Positions 22,952 through 31,789 of a stretch of DNA of 47,288 nucleotides are shown piece by piece (positions within the stretch are counted from its first letter, which is position 1; the number at the start of each line of letters is the position of its first letter). Source of the DNA: Deltaproteobacteria bacterium (GTDB taxonomy: Bacteria > Desulfobacterota > BSN033 > UBA1163); contig JAGXTA010000045.1 of assembly GCA_018333535.1 (NCBI GenBank), positions 1 to 47,288 on the forward strand, given 5' to 3'. Under the pieces are notes generated by a model. It had not been told where the DNA came from, searched no databases, and was given only the letters and a program-made list of their open reading frames with translations. The position numbers were made by a program, and so were the translations under genes.

Positions 22952-24937
22952 TCAGGATGATGACTCGATCAGTTCGATCGCCCTCAGAACTTTTTCTCTC
23001 TCTCCGATGAGATAGACGATATCCCCTGTTTTAAAGACAAAGTCCGGGTCAGGACTGGGCAGAATCTCCCCATCCCTTCTCACGGCAATGACTGTGGCGC
23101 CTGTCCTGGAGCGTATCTTCAGATCTCTGATGGTATGGCCAGCCGCAGGGGTTTGCTCCCTGATCAGGTAGGTTTCGGTCTCGATATCCGTGATGATCTC
23201 GCATTTTTCAGGGAGGCTCTTCACGGGAAGCTCCACTCTTCTTAATGCCTCATAACTTCCGCTCCGGATCCTCTCAATTTGATCGTAGAGGAGATTTCGC
23301 GGTACCTGATAACGGTGGAGGACTTTTGCAAAAATTTCGATCGATGTCTCGAACTCTTCGGGGATCACCTCGTTGGCTCCGAGAAGGAGGAGGTCCTCCA
23401 CTTCAGCGGTGTAGCGGGTTCTGACGATGATGTAAATTTTAGGGTTCTCTTTTCGCGCAAGGCGGACCATCCTTCGGGTCGAAGCCGGGTCCGAGATGAC
23501 GATGACGAGCATTCTGGCGCTTGCAAGTCCAAGTTTGTGGAGGATCTCCGGACTGGTGCCGTCTCCGTAGAAGATGGGTTCGCCCCTCTTTCTCATCTCA
23601 CGGACGGTCTCATTATTGAGATCGAGTACGACATAGGGAATCGATGTCTCCCTCAGAACCTCTGCCAAATTCCTGCCATTTAATCCAAAACCGATGATGA
23701 TGACATGGTCCGCTTTTCCCGGGAGAAAAAATTCCTTCTCTGCCCTCTTTCTCATCCTGTCCAGCCGGGAAAGGAGTTTTTTCGAGCTCATCCAGGCTGA
23801 AATGGAGGGGGATGCTTGGATGAGGAAAGGGGTCAGGATCATCGTGATTACAGAGGTTGAGAGGAAGAGCTGGTAGTGATTCTCCGAGATCAGCCCGGCC
23901 GATTTCCCGGCCATGGCCAGGACGAAAGAGAATTCGCCGATCTGCGCCAGATGGATCCCGGTCTGGAGGGAGATCCGGAGGGGATGGCCGATGAGATGGA
24001 CAGAGAAAAAACCAGAGAAAGTTTTGAGCAGGAGGATGAGGACCACGCCAATGAGAATCAAGAGGATATTCTGATGGAGGAAGGTCAGGTTCATCAACAT
24101 CCCTATGGAGATGAAGAAGAGTCCGTTGAAACTGTCTTTGAAGGGAAGGATATCGGAGATGGCCTGATAGGCATATTCCGATTCGGAAATGATCAATCCC
24201 GCGAGAAAAGCCCCAAGGGCAAGGGAGAGGCCAAGCCATGAAGTGAAAAGGGCTGTTCCCAGGCAGAGGAGGATGATGGTGATAACGAAGAGTTCACGGC
24301 TTCGGGTGTGGACGATCTGGTGAAGGATGTTAGGAACCATCCACCTGGCGCCGAAGATGACAATAAAGATGATGGCGGCGGACTTAAAAAGGGTCCATAA
24401 AAGCTCAAGGGAACTTCCCCTTGCTCCGGAGAGGATGGGGATGAGGAGCATCAGGGGAACGACGCAGAGGTCCTGGAAGATGAGGATGGCGATGGAGAGG
24501 CGTCCATGGGGAGAGTCGATTTCACCCCGGTCAAAGAGCATCTTCATGACAATTGCCGTGCTGCTCAGGGCGACGAGGAAACCGGCAAAAAGAGAGGCGT
24601 TCCATTGCTGGAGGAATGGATAAGCCATCGCAGTGGTGACGAGAAGAGTAAGGAGAACCTGAGAGAGTCCCCCTCCTAAAACAGTAGAACGAATTCTGTT
24701 CAGATTCTTTAGCGAAATCTCCAGCCCGACCGTAAAGAGAAGGAGGATGATCCCGATCTCTGCGAGGAGTTCAACCTCATGAATGTCCCGGACCAATCCA
24801 AATCCATGAGGGCCGAGAAGGACTCCAGCTGTGAGGAAGCCCACGATGGAGGGCACCCTCAATTTATGAAGCAAAAAGATCACTGAGGCCGAGACCCCAA
24901 AGATGATGACCAGTGTCTTTAAGAATCCGAGTTCCAT
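22952..24937 (-). CDS. CPA2-family cation:proton antiporter with RCK domains (KefB/C-like)
   Basis: A 661-residue membrane protein. Residues 1 to about 385 form 12-13 membrane helices with the CPA2 motifs LLFTVGLEISLKNL, QDLCVVPLMLL and LGAFLAGLIISE. A TrkA-N (RCK) Rossmann domain follows (HVIIIGFGLNGRNLAEVLR, about 412-430). A C-terminal TrkA-C domain is near 570-655. It probably exchanges K+ or Na+ for protons under nucleotide control. The longest frame would start at 24958, but that ATG lies inside the TATAAT -10 element (24957-24962). The ATG at 24937 has AGGA 7 nt upstream and is chosen. Confidence 0.9.
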   Translation of the reverse strand: MELGFLKTLVIIFGVSASVIFLLHKLRVPSIVGFLTAGVLLGPHGFGLVRDIHEVELLAEIGIILLLFTVGLEISLKNLNRIRSTVLGGGLSQVLLTLLVTTAMAYPFLQQWNASLFAGFLVALSSTAIVMKMLFDRGEIDSPHGRLSIAILIFQDLCVVPLMLLIPILSGARGSSLELLWTLFKSAAIIFIVIFGARWMVPNILHQIVHTRSRELFVITIILLCLGTALFTSWLGLSLALGAFLAGLIISESEYAYQAISDILPFKDSFNGLFFISIGMLMNLTFLHQNILLILIGVVLILLLKTFSGFFSVHLIGHPLRISLQTGIHLAQIGEFSFVLAMAGKSAGLISENHYQLFLSTSVITMILTPFLIQASPSISAWMSSKKLLSRLDRMRKRAEKEFFLPGKADHVIIIGFGLNGRNLAEVLRETSIPYVVLDLNNETVREMRKRGEPIFYGDGTSPEILHKLGLASARMLVIVISDPASTRRMVRLARKENPKIYIIVRTRYTAEVEDLLLLGANEVIPEEFETSIEIFAKVLHRYQVPRNLLYDQIERIRSGSYEALRRVELPVKSLPEKCEIITDIETETYLIREQTPAAGHTIRDLKIRSRTGATVIAVRRDGEILPSPDPDFVFKTGDIVYLIGEREKVLRAIELIESSS

Positions 24938-24956
24938 AAGTTTTATCCTGGACGCC

Positions 24957-24962
24957 ATTATA
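24957..24962 (-). promoter_or_regulatory. -10 element of the CPA2 antiporter gene
   Basis: A perfect TATAAT on the minus strand, preceded by TTGTCA at a longer than usual distance (20 bp). It excludes the ATG at 24958 as start codon. Confidence 0.45.
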
Positions 24963-25298
24963 ACTTAAATCGGGACATTTTTTGACAATTTATATTCACC
25001 AATAAGTTTCGCCTCCCCCCTTTTGCAAAGGAAAGGTGTGAAGAAATTGGAAAACTGTGCCTCGGCTCTCAGGGTTGGACGACTTGTCCAAGTTTTAGAA
25101 GGCGGGTTATTAGATGGTATAGGTAACCTTCATTTTATGTAAAATAATGGTATCATCCTGGTTTAAGCAATGTAGTTTCATATCTGAGGTTCCGCTCTAA
25201 AACTTTGCCAATTCCCCCAACCCTGAGGGCCGGAACAATGCCGGTTCTAAAAATGGGATTTTTAAACACCTTCTATTCTACCTTCGGTTGTGATCCCA
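24963..25298. other. Intergenic stretch, no gene seen
   Basis: About 340 bp between the divergent antiporter and tat operons. It contains a short CCCCCCTTTTGCAAAGG segment reminiscent of the dispersed hairpin repeats. No reading frame or RNA gene could be supported. Confidence 0.5.
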
Positions 25299-25328
25299 TT
25301 GAAAAGAATAGAAGGATTGTGGTATAAA
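25299..25328 (+). promoter_or_regulatory. Promoter of the tat operon
   Basis: TTGAAA at 25299-25304, an 18-bp spacer, and TATAAA at 25323-25328. It lies just before the ATG at 25346, with GAGGTGAAG between. Confidence 0.6.
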
Positions 25329-25345
25329 ACCAATGAGGTGAAGAG

Positions 25346-25759
25346 ATGTTTAATATCGGATTGCCGGAGATTCTGATCATCGGAGCGATTGCACTGATCG
25401 TCTTTGGACCCAATAAACTTCCGGAGCTGGCCAAGGCTTTTGGCAGGGCGATGCGGGAGTTTAAGAAGGCGACCGACGAGGTGAAGGAGAGTTTTGAAGC
25501 TGAGACCAGGGACCTGGAGGAGATCAAAACCGCCATCGCCGACGAGAATGTCCTGGGAGATCTGGCCAGGGAGATAACCACTCTTGAAGAGCCTTCTCCG
25601 GAGGCAGAAATGACCGAAGGGTCTCCTCCGGAAGCATTGGGACAAACAGAGATCCCCTCCGCTGAGGAGGTGGCGGCTTCTCCGGATGAGAAAGAAGTTG
25701 AAGAAAAGAAAGAGGAGAAACCGGAAGGGATAAAAGAGGGGATCCCCTCCCATGGATGA
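25346..25759 (+). CDS. tatB: Twin-arginine translocase TatA/TatB family subunit
   Basis: A 137-residue protein. A short periplasmic start (MFNIGLPE) and one membrane helix (about 8-22, ending FGPNKLPEL) are followed by an amphipathic helix with an [14 protein letters not shown] segment. A long acidic, disordered tail completes it. The length and the GLPEI start favour TatB over TatA, but both look alike at this level. It works with TatC to bind twin-arginine signal peptides and export folded proteins. The TatC start overlaps its end by 8 bp. Confidence 0.85.
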   Translation: MFNIGLPEILIIGAIALIVFGPNKLPELAKAFGRAMREFKKATDEVKESFEAETRDLEEIKTAIADENVLGDLAREITTLEEPSPEAEMTEGSPPEALGQTEIPSAEEVAASPDEKEVEEKKEEKPEGIKEGIPSHG

Positions 25760-26495
25760 GCAGAAGCAACCCTTAACCTCTCACCTCAAGGAGCTGAGAA
25801 AACGCCTCATCCTTTCCTTTATCGCGGTCGTAACCGGGTTTATCGTCTGTTATGCGTTTTCCCAAGACCTCTTCGATATTCTTTCCAAACCCCTTCTCAA
25901 GATGATGCCTTCCGGAAGCTCTCTCATTTTCACAAGTGTGGCAGAAGCTTTTTTCACTTATATGAAGGTGGCCTTCATTGCGGGCATCATTTTGACTTCT
26001 CCCTTTGTTCTCTTCCAGGTCTGGGCTTTTGTAGCGCCGGGGCTTTATCGTAATGAAAAGCGGTATGTGATTCCCTTTGTCGCCGCCGGCTCCTTCTTCT
26101 TCGTCTTGGGAATTCTATTCGCCTACTTTGTCGCCATCCCCGTCGGTTTTAAATTTCTTCTTGGATATGCCACCGATTTCATCAAACCGATGCCAAGCAT
26201 GAAGGAATACCTCTCCTTCAGCATCAAATTCTTATTGGCCTTCGGTCTGGTGTTTGAATTTCCGGTGGTCCTGGTCCTTCTCGCGCGGATCGGCGTGGTT
26301 GATGCAAAGACGATGGCGCGGCACAGGAAATATGCCATTCTGCTGATCTTCATCTTTGCGGCAGTGATGACCCCGCCGGATATCATCTCACAGTTGCTTA
26401 TGGCGATTCCTCTGATGGGGCTTTATGAATTGAGCATTATTCTTTCAAGGATTTTTGGGAAGAAGAAGAAGGTAGATCCTCCACCCAGTGAATAA
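25752..26495 (+). CDS. tatC: Sec-independent protein translocase TatC
   Basis: A 247-residue inner-membrane protein with six helices. Hallmarks are the N-terminal [10 protein letters not shown], which contacts the twin-arginine signal, [28 protein letters not shown], and [16 protein letters not shown]. It forms the receptor core of the Tat translocase with the preceding TatA/B protein. The frame begins at ATG 25752 inside the end of tatB, so the two are translationally coupled. No second tatA gene is in the window. Confidence 0.95.
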   Translation: MDEQKQPLTSHLKELRKRLILSFIAVVTGFIVCYAFSQDLFDILSKPLLKMMPSGSSLIFTSVAEAFFTYMKVAFIAGIILTSPFVLFQVWAFVAPGLYRNEKRYVIPFVAAGSFFFVLGILFAYFVAIPVGFKFLLGYATDFIKPMPSMKEYLSFSIKFLLAFGLVFEFPVVLVLLARIGVVDAKTMARHRKYAILLIFIFAAVMTPPDIISQLLMAIPLMGLYELSIILSRIFGKKKKVDPPPSE

Positions 26496-26543
26496 ATAGT
26501 ATCAATTTCATTGTTTGAAATCGTTTTGTAAAATCCCTCCCAA

Positions 26544-26628
26544 CCTCCCTTTGCCCTCCGGGTCAGAGACCGCTCTGGGTCGGAGGGCAAAGGGAGGAGA
26601 AACATTTCCCCCTTTTGACAAAGGGGGA
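26544..26628. repeat. Two hairpins after tatC
   Basis: A perfect 17-bp inverted repeat, CCTCCCTTTGCCCTCCG / CGGAGGGCAAAGGGAGG (26544-26560, 26581-26597), has an inner CAGAG/CTCTG stem in its 20-bp loop. TCCCCCTTT-TGAC-AAAGGGGGA (26607-26628) follows. The words resemble the 35-bp repeat at 309 and 5244. It may end the tat transcript, although no long T run follows. Confidence 0.65.
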
Positions 26629-26711
26629 TGAAGGTCGTTGCGACTCGAAACCGAGGGGATTAGATCAGTTTTTTCAAAGCTCTAAAAAGATATAATAAAT
26701 ATTTTCGAGTC

Positions 26712-27401
26712 ATGGCAGAATCTCACTATAAGATTTCCAGATGGCCGGAGAAAGAGAGGCCGAGAGAGCGGTTGCTCCAGCAGGGGGCGCAGTATCTCAC
26801 CGAGGCCGAACTCTTAGGGATTCTGATCGGGAAAGGGACGAGGAAAAAGACCGCCATCGACCTGGCAAGGGAGCTTCTGGACCGGTACGAATCGCTTGAG
26901 AACCTCTTCAGCCGTTCCCCTTCGGAATTGATGAAGGTCAAGGGCATTGGCTCGGCCAAGGCGGCTACGCTCTCGGCAGCCTTCCAGTTGGTGAGACGGA
27001 TTCAGGCAAAAAAGACGACGAACCGATCCACATTCAAGCGATCCTCGGATGTAAGAGACCATTATCTCCCGTTGATGAAAGATTTGAGGAAAGAGGTCTT
27101 CAGGATTCTTCTCCTCAGCCGCGCCAATCGGTTGATTAAGGAAGTCATTATATCCGAAGGAACACTCGATGCGAGCATTGTCCATCCGAGGGATGTTTTT
27201 CGGGAGGCCCTCCTGGAATCCGCCGCTGGGATCATCCTCCTCCATAATCATCCGAGCGGCAATCCGAGCCCGAGCGAAGAAGACCTCCGGATCACCAAAC
27301 AATTGGTGGAGGCAGGCCGGGTGATGGGGATCAAGGTTTATGACCATATCATCCTGGGAGGGGAGGATTACCGCAGTCTGGCAGATGAAGGACTAATTTA
27401 A
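26712..27401 (+). CDS. radC: RadC/JAB-domain protein
   Basis: A 229-residue protein. An N-terminal helix-hairpin-helix region (LMKVKGIGSAKAATLSAAF, about 75-93) is followed by the JAB/MPN metalloprotease-like domain. The JAMM ligands are in HNHPSGNPSPSEED (His178, His180, Asp191). RadC proteins were once linked to DNA repair, but that role is doubtful and their biochemical activity is not settled. The length is standard and all metal ligands are present. It appears monocistronic, flanked by repeat sequences on both sides. Confidence 0.93.
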   Translation: MAESHYKISRWPEKERPRERLLQQGAQYLTEAELLGILIGKGTRKKTAIDLARELLDRYESLENLFSRSPSELMKVKGIGSAKAATLSAAFQLVRRIQAKKTTNRSTFKRSSDVRDHYLPLMKDLRKEVFRILLLSRANRLIKEVIISEGTLDASIVHPRDVFREALLESAAGIILLHNHPSGNPSPSEEDLRITKQLVEAGRVMGIKVYDHIILGGEDYRSLADEGLI

Positions 27402-27405
27402 AATC

Positions 27406-27488
27406 AGTTCGGAGTAATTAGTTCGGAGTTCGGAGAATTTCATTTAAATCTTTTACTCCGAACTCAAAACTCCGAACTTCGAACTTGT
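27406..27488. repeat. GTTCGGAGTT inverted-repeat cluster
   Basis: Left words AGTTCGGAG are repeated three times and are mirrored by CTCCGAACT words near 27455-27480, so the segment can fold on itself. It ends 2 bp before the ATG of the ATP-grasp gene, leaving that gene without an obvious ribosome-binding site. Confidence 0.55.
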
Positions 27489-27489
27489 T

Positions 27490-28785
27490 ATGAAAGCACT
27501 GGTTACCGATGGTCACTTTCGAAAGACACTCGCTGTGGTTCGGTCCCTCGGTCGAAAGGGGGTCCATGTTACGGTCGGGGAGAGGACTTTCCTTAACACC
27601 TCGTTCTTTTCAAAATATTGTTCAAGGCGACTCATCTATCCTTCTCCACGGCGATATCCGGATCGGTTTATTGAATTTCTTTTAAGGGAGATAAAAAAAA
27701 ACCGGTACGACTGTCTCTTCCCAATGGAAGAGGAAACCCTTCTTCTTGTCGCAAGACATCGATCCGAAATTTCAAAACATACCTACCTTCTTACCCCTGA
27801 TCTTGAGAAGATCGAATTTGTGCGTGACAAAGGGAATCTGATTCGGTTTGCGGAGAGTCACGGGATCCCGGTGCCGAAGACGTATGATCTCCCGCCCACC
27901 CTCACCCTCCCCCGCGAGAGACTGTGTCGTAATTCCGTTCATGGTTCGAGAACCTCACCACGAACGGAAAACGACATGTTAAAAATCAATGAGTTAGCCG
28001 TTCGTCCTGAGCATGTCGAAGGGCGAATGGCTAATTGCGACACAGTCTCCGAGGGGGGAGGGGGGGGCTATGTGATTAAGCCGAGGATCAGTTCCGGTTC
28101 CTTTGGAATTGCCTATGTTAAGGATAGAGAGGATATCATCCCTTCCTATCAAAAAGTTCACGAGAGATATCCTTTTCCGTTGATTCAGGAATTTATTCCG
28201 GATGGGGGAGGGACATTCGGGATATCCGCCCTTTTCGATGAGTCATCGAATGTCAAAGCCGCCTTTGTTCATAAGAAATTGAGGATGTACCCGGTTCAGG
28301 GAGGCCCCAGCACTTTGCGTGAAGGGGTGGAGCATCCTCAAATCATGGAGCTGGGGCTCTCGCTTCTTAAGGTATTGAATTGGGTTGGCATTGCGATGGT
28401 GGAGTTTAAGGTGGATCCGAGAGACGGGATTCCGAAGTTGATGGAGGTCAATCCCCGTTTCTGGGGGTCTCTGCAATTAGCCATCTTCTCCGGCGTCGAT
28501 TTCCCGCATCTCATTCTGAAAATGGCAAAGGGAGAGAAATTCGAGCCGGTGCTTCACTATACTGCTGGCAGGCGCAGTCGCTGGCTTCTATTCGGAGATA
28601 TCCTCCATTTTTTCAACAATCCTGAGCGTTTTCATCTCCACCCCTCCTTCTGGGATTTTTTTGATCAGAATACCTGTTATGATATTATTTCAAAACAGGA
28701 TCCGTTTCCCGTCCTGGGCGCCATGGCGACTTTCTTCACTTTTCTCTATGATCCGGAAATGAAACGATTTTTAGAAAGACGATAA
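27490..28785 (+). CDS. ATP-grasp domain carboxylate-amine ligase-like protein with repeat insertion
   Basis: A 431-residue ATP-grasp enzyme. It has an N-terminal pre-ATP-grasp domain (ALVTDGHFRKTLAVVRSLGR), the nucleotide-binding VIKPRISSGSFGIAYVK (about 195-211), and metal-binding KLMEVNPRFWGSLQLAIFSG (about 317-336). Such proteins join a carboxylate to an amine through an acyl phosphate; the substrates are unknown. Residues about 143-187 are not protein-like (low hydrophobicity, Arg- and Gly-rich) and coincide with a 132-bp repeat element. The reading frame passes through without stops. It precedes, but need not be co-transcribed with, the deacetylase gene. Confidence 0.8.
   Translation: MKALVTDGHFRKTLAVVRSLGRKGVHVTVGERTFLNTSFFSKYCSRRLIYPSPRRYPDRFIEFLLREIKKNRYDCLFPMEEETLLLVARHRSEISKHTYLLTPDLEKIEFVRDKGNLIRFAESHGIPVPKTYDLPPTLTLPRERLCRNSVHGSRTSPRTENDMLKINELAVRPEHVEGRMANCDTVSEGGGGGYVIKPRISSGSFGIAYVKDREDIIPSYQKVHERYPFPLIQEFIPDGGGTFGISALFDESSNVKAAFVHKKLRMYPVQGGPSTLREGVEHPQIMELGLSLLKVLNWVGIAMVEFKVDPRDGIPKLMEVNPRFWGSLQLAIFSGVDFPHLILKMAKGEKFEPVLHYTAGRRSRWLLFGDILHFFNNPERFHLHPSFWDFFDQNTCYDIISKQDPFPVLGAMATFFTFLYDPEMKRFLERR
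27918..28049. mobile_element. 132-bp inverted-repeat element inserted in frame in the ATP-grasp gene
   Basis: Ends are GAGACTGTGTCGTAATT (27918-27934) and the inverse AATTGCGACACAGTCTC (28033-28049), 16 of 17 paired. Inside lie GGTTCGAGAACC and CGTTCGTCCTGAGCATGTCGAAGGGCG-type words common in dispersed repeats. C-rich and G-rich tracts on each side extend the pairing. The length is exactly 44 codons. Confidence 0.7.
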
Positions 28786-28825
28786 AATCCACGAGTAGGA
28801 AAATGGGTGACCCCTATCGCTGTCT

Positions 28826-28854
28826 TTTAGAGATGGCAGAATTTGGGTTATAAT
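28826..28854 (+). promoter_or_regulatory. Promoter of the polysaccharide deacetylase operon
   Basis: TTTAGA at 28826-28831, a 17-bp spacer, and a perfect TATAAT at 28849-28854, about 37 bp before the ATG at 28892. It marks a likely transcription start for the long plus-strand run that follows. Confidence 0.55.
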
Positions 28855-28891
28855 GTATCAGACTTAAATTGGGTCGATTGATTAGCTAAAC

Positions 28892-29719
28892 ATGAAAAAC
28901 TTACTGACGGTGGATGTGGAGGACTGGTATCATATCTGTGATATCGAGCACATCCTTCCTCGTTCTGCCTGGGGGCAATGTGAGAGCCGGATCCTCTTCA
29001 ATCTGGAGAAGATCCTCACCCTTTTTGGCCGGTTTAAGGTGAAAGCCACTTTCTTTGTTCTCGGTTATGTCGCAGAACGAAACCCAGAAGCGGTGGAAAT
29101 GATTCATAGCGAAGGCCATGAGATTGCTTCGCATGGTTATGGCCATCTACAGGTCTATAAACAGACAAAGGATGAATTCCTAAAAGACCTTTTGCGGTCG
29201 AAGAGCCTGATCGAAAGCATGACCGGAGAGAAGGTGATCGGTTACCGGGCACCCCAGTGGTCGATCTGTAAGGGGAAGAGAGATTCCTACTGGGCGCTTG
29301 ATCTACTGGTCCGGAGTGGATTCCTCTATGATTCAAGTATCGCTCCGCTCAGGTTTATCGGGATTCCAAAGGCCCCCAACACACCTTACACGGTTTCCAC
29401 TTCCCATGGAGAGATCAGGGAATTTCCACCGCTGGTCATGCCCTCTCTCCTTGGGAACCTCCCCGCCGGAGGCGGATGGGGATTGAGAATATTTTCCTAC
29501 CGGAGCATCCGAAGGAGAATCGAAGAATTAAATCGTCAGGGCGATCCTGCCCTCCTCTTCCTCCATCCCTCTGATTTTGATGCGCATCGGCCTAAAATCC
29601 GCCTTCCCCGGATCAAACGATTTGTCTGTTATGGAAAGATTAAAACCACAGAGGAGCGGATCACCCGGCTCCTCAATGATTTTGAGTTTACAACGGTAAG
29701 GGAGGTTCTTATTGGATAA
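28892..29719 (+). CDS. Polysaccharide deacetylase, DUF3473 type
   Basis: A 275-residue NodB-fold deacetylase. Metal and catalytic motifs are TVDVEDWYH (residues 4-12), ATFFVLGYVAERNP, and HEIASHGYGH (His pair near 78-82). RAPQWSI near 117 follows. The C-terminal region with GGGWGLRIFSYRSIRRRI and LFLHPSDFD matches DUF3473, found in deacetylases of exopolysaccharide clusters, often with exosortase systems. It probably removes N-acetyl groups from a surface glycan. The next gene starts inside its last codons, giving translational coupling. Confidence 0.88.
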   Translation: MKNLLTVDVEDWYHICDIEHILPRSAWGQCESRILFNLEKILTLFGRFKVKATFFVLGYVAERNPEAVEMIHSEGHEIASHGYGHLQVYKQTKDEFLKDLLRSKSLIESMTGEKVIGYRAPQWSICKGKRDSYWALDLLVRSGFLYDSSIAPLRFIGIPKAPNTPYTVSTSHGEIREFPPLVMPSLLGNLPAGGGWGLRIFSYRSIRRRIEELNRQGDPALLFLHPSDFDAHRPKIRLPRIKRFVCYGKIKTTEERITRLLNDFEFTTVREVLIG

Positions 29720-30383
29720 CATCTGTGTTCTCATCCCTGCCTATAATGCCGCACGGACGATCGGTTCGGTGTTGGAGAAGGCGCGATCGCTTCATCTCGA
29801 TGTGATCGTTGTGGATGACGGTTCCATAGATCATACTGGTAAGATTGTCAAAGAATATGGAGCGCATCTCCTGGAACATTCTCGCAACCTCGGGAAAGGA
29901 ACCGCCCTTCGCACAGGCTTTAAATATATTCTCCAAAAAGACTATCAACTAGTCATCACGCTCGATGCTGACGGACAACACGACCCTGCGGAGATTTCAT
30001 TCCTCCTTAAAGTATTTCAGAGCGTAAAGCCCGACCTCCTCATCGCCTCACGGGCCGGGGAATTTTACAGGATGACCTTCCTTCGCCGGTTCTGGAATCG
30101 TCTGGGCGTCAAAGCAGTTGCCCGGCTCTGCCATGCTGATATCACGGATAGCCAATCCGGTTTCCGGCTGATCCGCACAAAAATCTTAAGAGAAATTTCA
30201 TTGACCACCACCGGATTTGAAATGGAATTGGAGCTCCTGATCAAGGCTTGCAAAAAGGGGTTTGGTGTGTTATCCATTCCTATAAATGTTCCGAGGGTGG
30301 ATGGTACGAGCTCCAGCCATTTCAGACCCGTGACCGATACCTGGCTTGTCTGTAAACTCTTTCTTCGAAGTCTGTTCTGGTGA
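29712..30383 (+). CDS. Family 2 glycosyltransferase (dolichyl-phosphate-mannose synthase-like)
   Basis: A 223-residue GT-A enzyme. CVLIPAYNAARTIGSVLEKA and VIVVDDGSIDHTG form the nucleotide-sugar site. TLDADGQHDP carries the metal-binding DxD, and ADITDSQSGFRLIR is the acceptor-side motif. There is no C-terminal membrane helix, so it is probably peripheral to the inner membrane. It likely transfers a sugar to a polyprenyl phosphate. The start is TTG at 29712 with GGAGG at 29701-29705, overlapping the deacetylase stop by 8 bp. The radical SAM gene overlaps its end. Confidence 0.88.
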   Translation: MDNICVLIPAYNAARTIGSVLEKARSLHLDVIVVDDGSIDHTGKIVKEYGAHLLEHSRNLGKGTALRTGFKYILQKDYQLVITLDADGQHDPAEISFLLKVFQSVKPDLLIASRAGEFYRMTFLRRFWNRLGVKAVARLCHADITDSQSGFRLIRTKILREISLTTTGFEMELELLIKACKKGFGVLSIPINVPRVDGTSSSHFRPVTDTWLVCKLFLRSLFW

Positions 30384-31789
30384 AAAAGATGGATTTTTAT
30401 CAAAAGGCGAAATTTTATTCCATTTCAAAATTTACAACAACCGCCCTTTCCCTTCTGGCCAGCGCCTCAAAGGAAAATCTGATCCGGCTTACCTATCTGG
30501 CCGAGAAGATTCCTAAAAAGGAAGCCTATCGTGAAAAGATCCGGTGGATACGGACTCTCTTTGAGACCGATCATCCGGCCCTGACCATTGCAAGAAGGCT
30601 TCTCAAAGAGACTCATCCCCTCCATCGAAAGAAGATCATCACCAACTTCATCATCAACCAGCTTCTGGTGGGCACCAACCGAAGAAAGGCATTTGAAGAA
30701 GAGAGAGGGTTTAAGCCGCCCAATGCCATGCTCATCAGCCCAACGATGCGATGCAATCTCAACTGCTTTGGCTGTTATTCGGGCTCGTATCCGACCGAGG
30801 AGGAGCTTTCGTTTGAGGTGATGGATCGTCTCGTCGGAGAGTGCAAGGAGATGGGCATCTACCTGGTCATCATCACCGGCGGCGAGCCCTTTTTAAGAAA
30901 GGATCTCTTTGATCTCTTCGAAAAACATCCCGACACCCTTTTCCAGGTTTATACGAATGGCACCCTGATCGACGAGAAGATGGTCGAGCGATTCGTTGCC
31001 CTGGGCAATGTCGTTCCTTCGATCAGCCTCGAGGGAATGAGAGAAGAGACAGACGCACGGAGAGGAAAAGGTCACTTTGACCGGGTGGCCCGGATCATGG
31101 ACTGGCTCAAAAAAGCAGGCATCTTCTTCGCCGTTTCAACCACACAGACGATACGAAATTCAGAGACGATTGGAAGCGATGACTTTGTCGATTTTCTTGT
31201 AGAGAAGGGATGCATCTTCCTCTGGAACTTCCATTATATCCCCATCGGTCGAGATGCAGACCTCAGTCTGATGGCCACCCCTGAACAGAGGGCGCGGATA
31301 CGGGAACGGTTCGCCTATTTCAGGGCGACGAAGCCTTTGCTCATGGTGGACTTCTGGAATGACGGATGCCTCACCGAGGGATGCATTGCCGGAGGGAGAA
31401 AATACTTCCATGTCAATGCCCGTGGCGATCTGGAGCCCTGCGTCTTTTGCCACTTTGCCTATGACAACATCAAGGAGAAGTCTCTCATCGAAGCCCTTAA
31501 CTCTCCTCTTTTCAAGGAGATGCGCTCCAGACAGCCCTTTTCGGACAACCTTTTCATCAACTGCCCTCTGATCGATCATCCGGAGCACGGAAAAGAGTTC
31601 GCCCTTAAATTCGCCAGATACTTTACTCATGAGGGAGCGGAGGGTTTTTTTACGGAACTGGCTCCGGCGATTGATGCCTATTCAAAAACCTACCGGAAGA
31701 TGGCCGAAACCGCCTGGAAGGAGAAGATCGAAAGCGACAGTGATCAGACTCACACAAAAGAGAAAAAGGTTGCAGGTCAACATGGATGA
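30380..31789 (+). CDS. Radical SAM/SPASM domain protein
   Basis: A 469-residue protein. An N-terminal helical region of about 110 residues precedes the radical SAM domain. The [4Fe-4S]/SAM motif is CNLNCFGC (Cys125, Cys129, Cys132), followed by IITGGEPFLRKDLF. The C-terminal cysteines (GCIAGG, LEPCVFCHF, NCPLIDHP) form an auxiliary-cluster SPASM-like domain. No peptide substrate gene is adjacent, so a small-molecule substrate is as likely as a RiPP. The GTG at 30380 overlaps the preceding stop; an ATG three codons on is an alternative. The HgdB-like gene overlaps its end by 4 bp, implying shared expression and probably pathway. Confidence 0.88.
   Translation: MKKMDFYQKAKFYSISKFTTTALSLLASASKENLIRLTYLAEKIPKKEAYREKIRWIRTLFETDHPALTIARRLLKETHPLHRKKIITNFIINQLLVGTNRRKAFEEERGFKPPNAMLISPTMRCNLNCFGCYSGSYPTEEELSFEVMDRLVGECKEMGIYLVIITGGEPFLRKDLFDLFEKHPDTLFQVYTNGTLIDEKMVERFVALGNVVPSISLEGMREETDARRGKGHFDRVARIMDWLKKAGIFFAVSTTQTIRNSETIGSDDFVDFLVEKGCIFLWNFHYIPIGRDADLSLMATPEQRARIRERFAYFRATKPLLMVDFWNDGCLTEGCIAGGRKYFHVNARGDLEPCVFCHFAYDNIKEKSLIEALNSPLFKEMRSRQPFSDNLFINCPLIDHPEHGKEFALKFARYFTHEGAEGFFTELAPAIDAYSKTYRKMAETAWKEKIESDSDQTHTKEKKVAGQHG

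Noticed and set aside
30380-31789. RiPP maturase role for the SPASM radical SAM protein
   Set aside because: No small precursor-like reading frame with a ribosome-binding site was found next to it; the adjoining frames are overlapping large genes.
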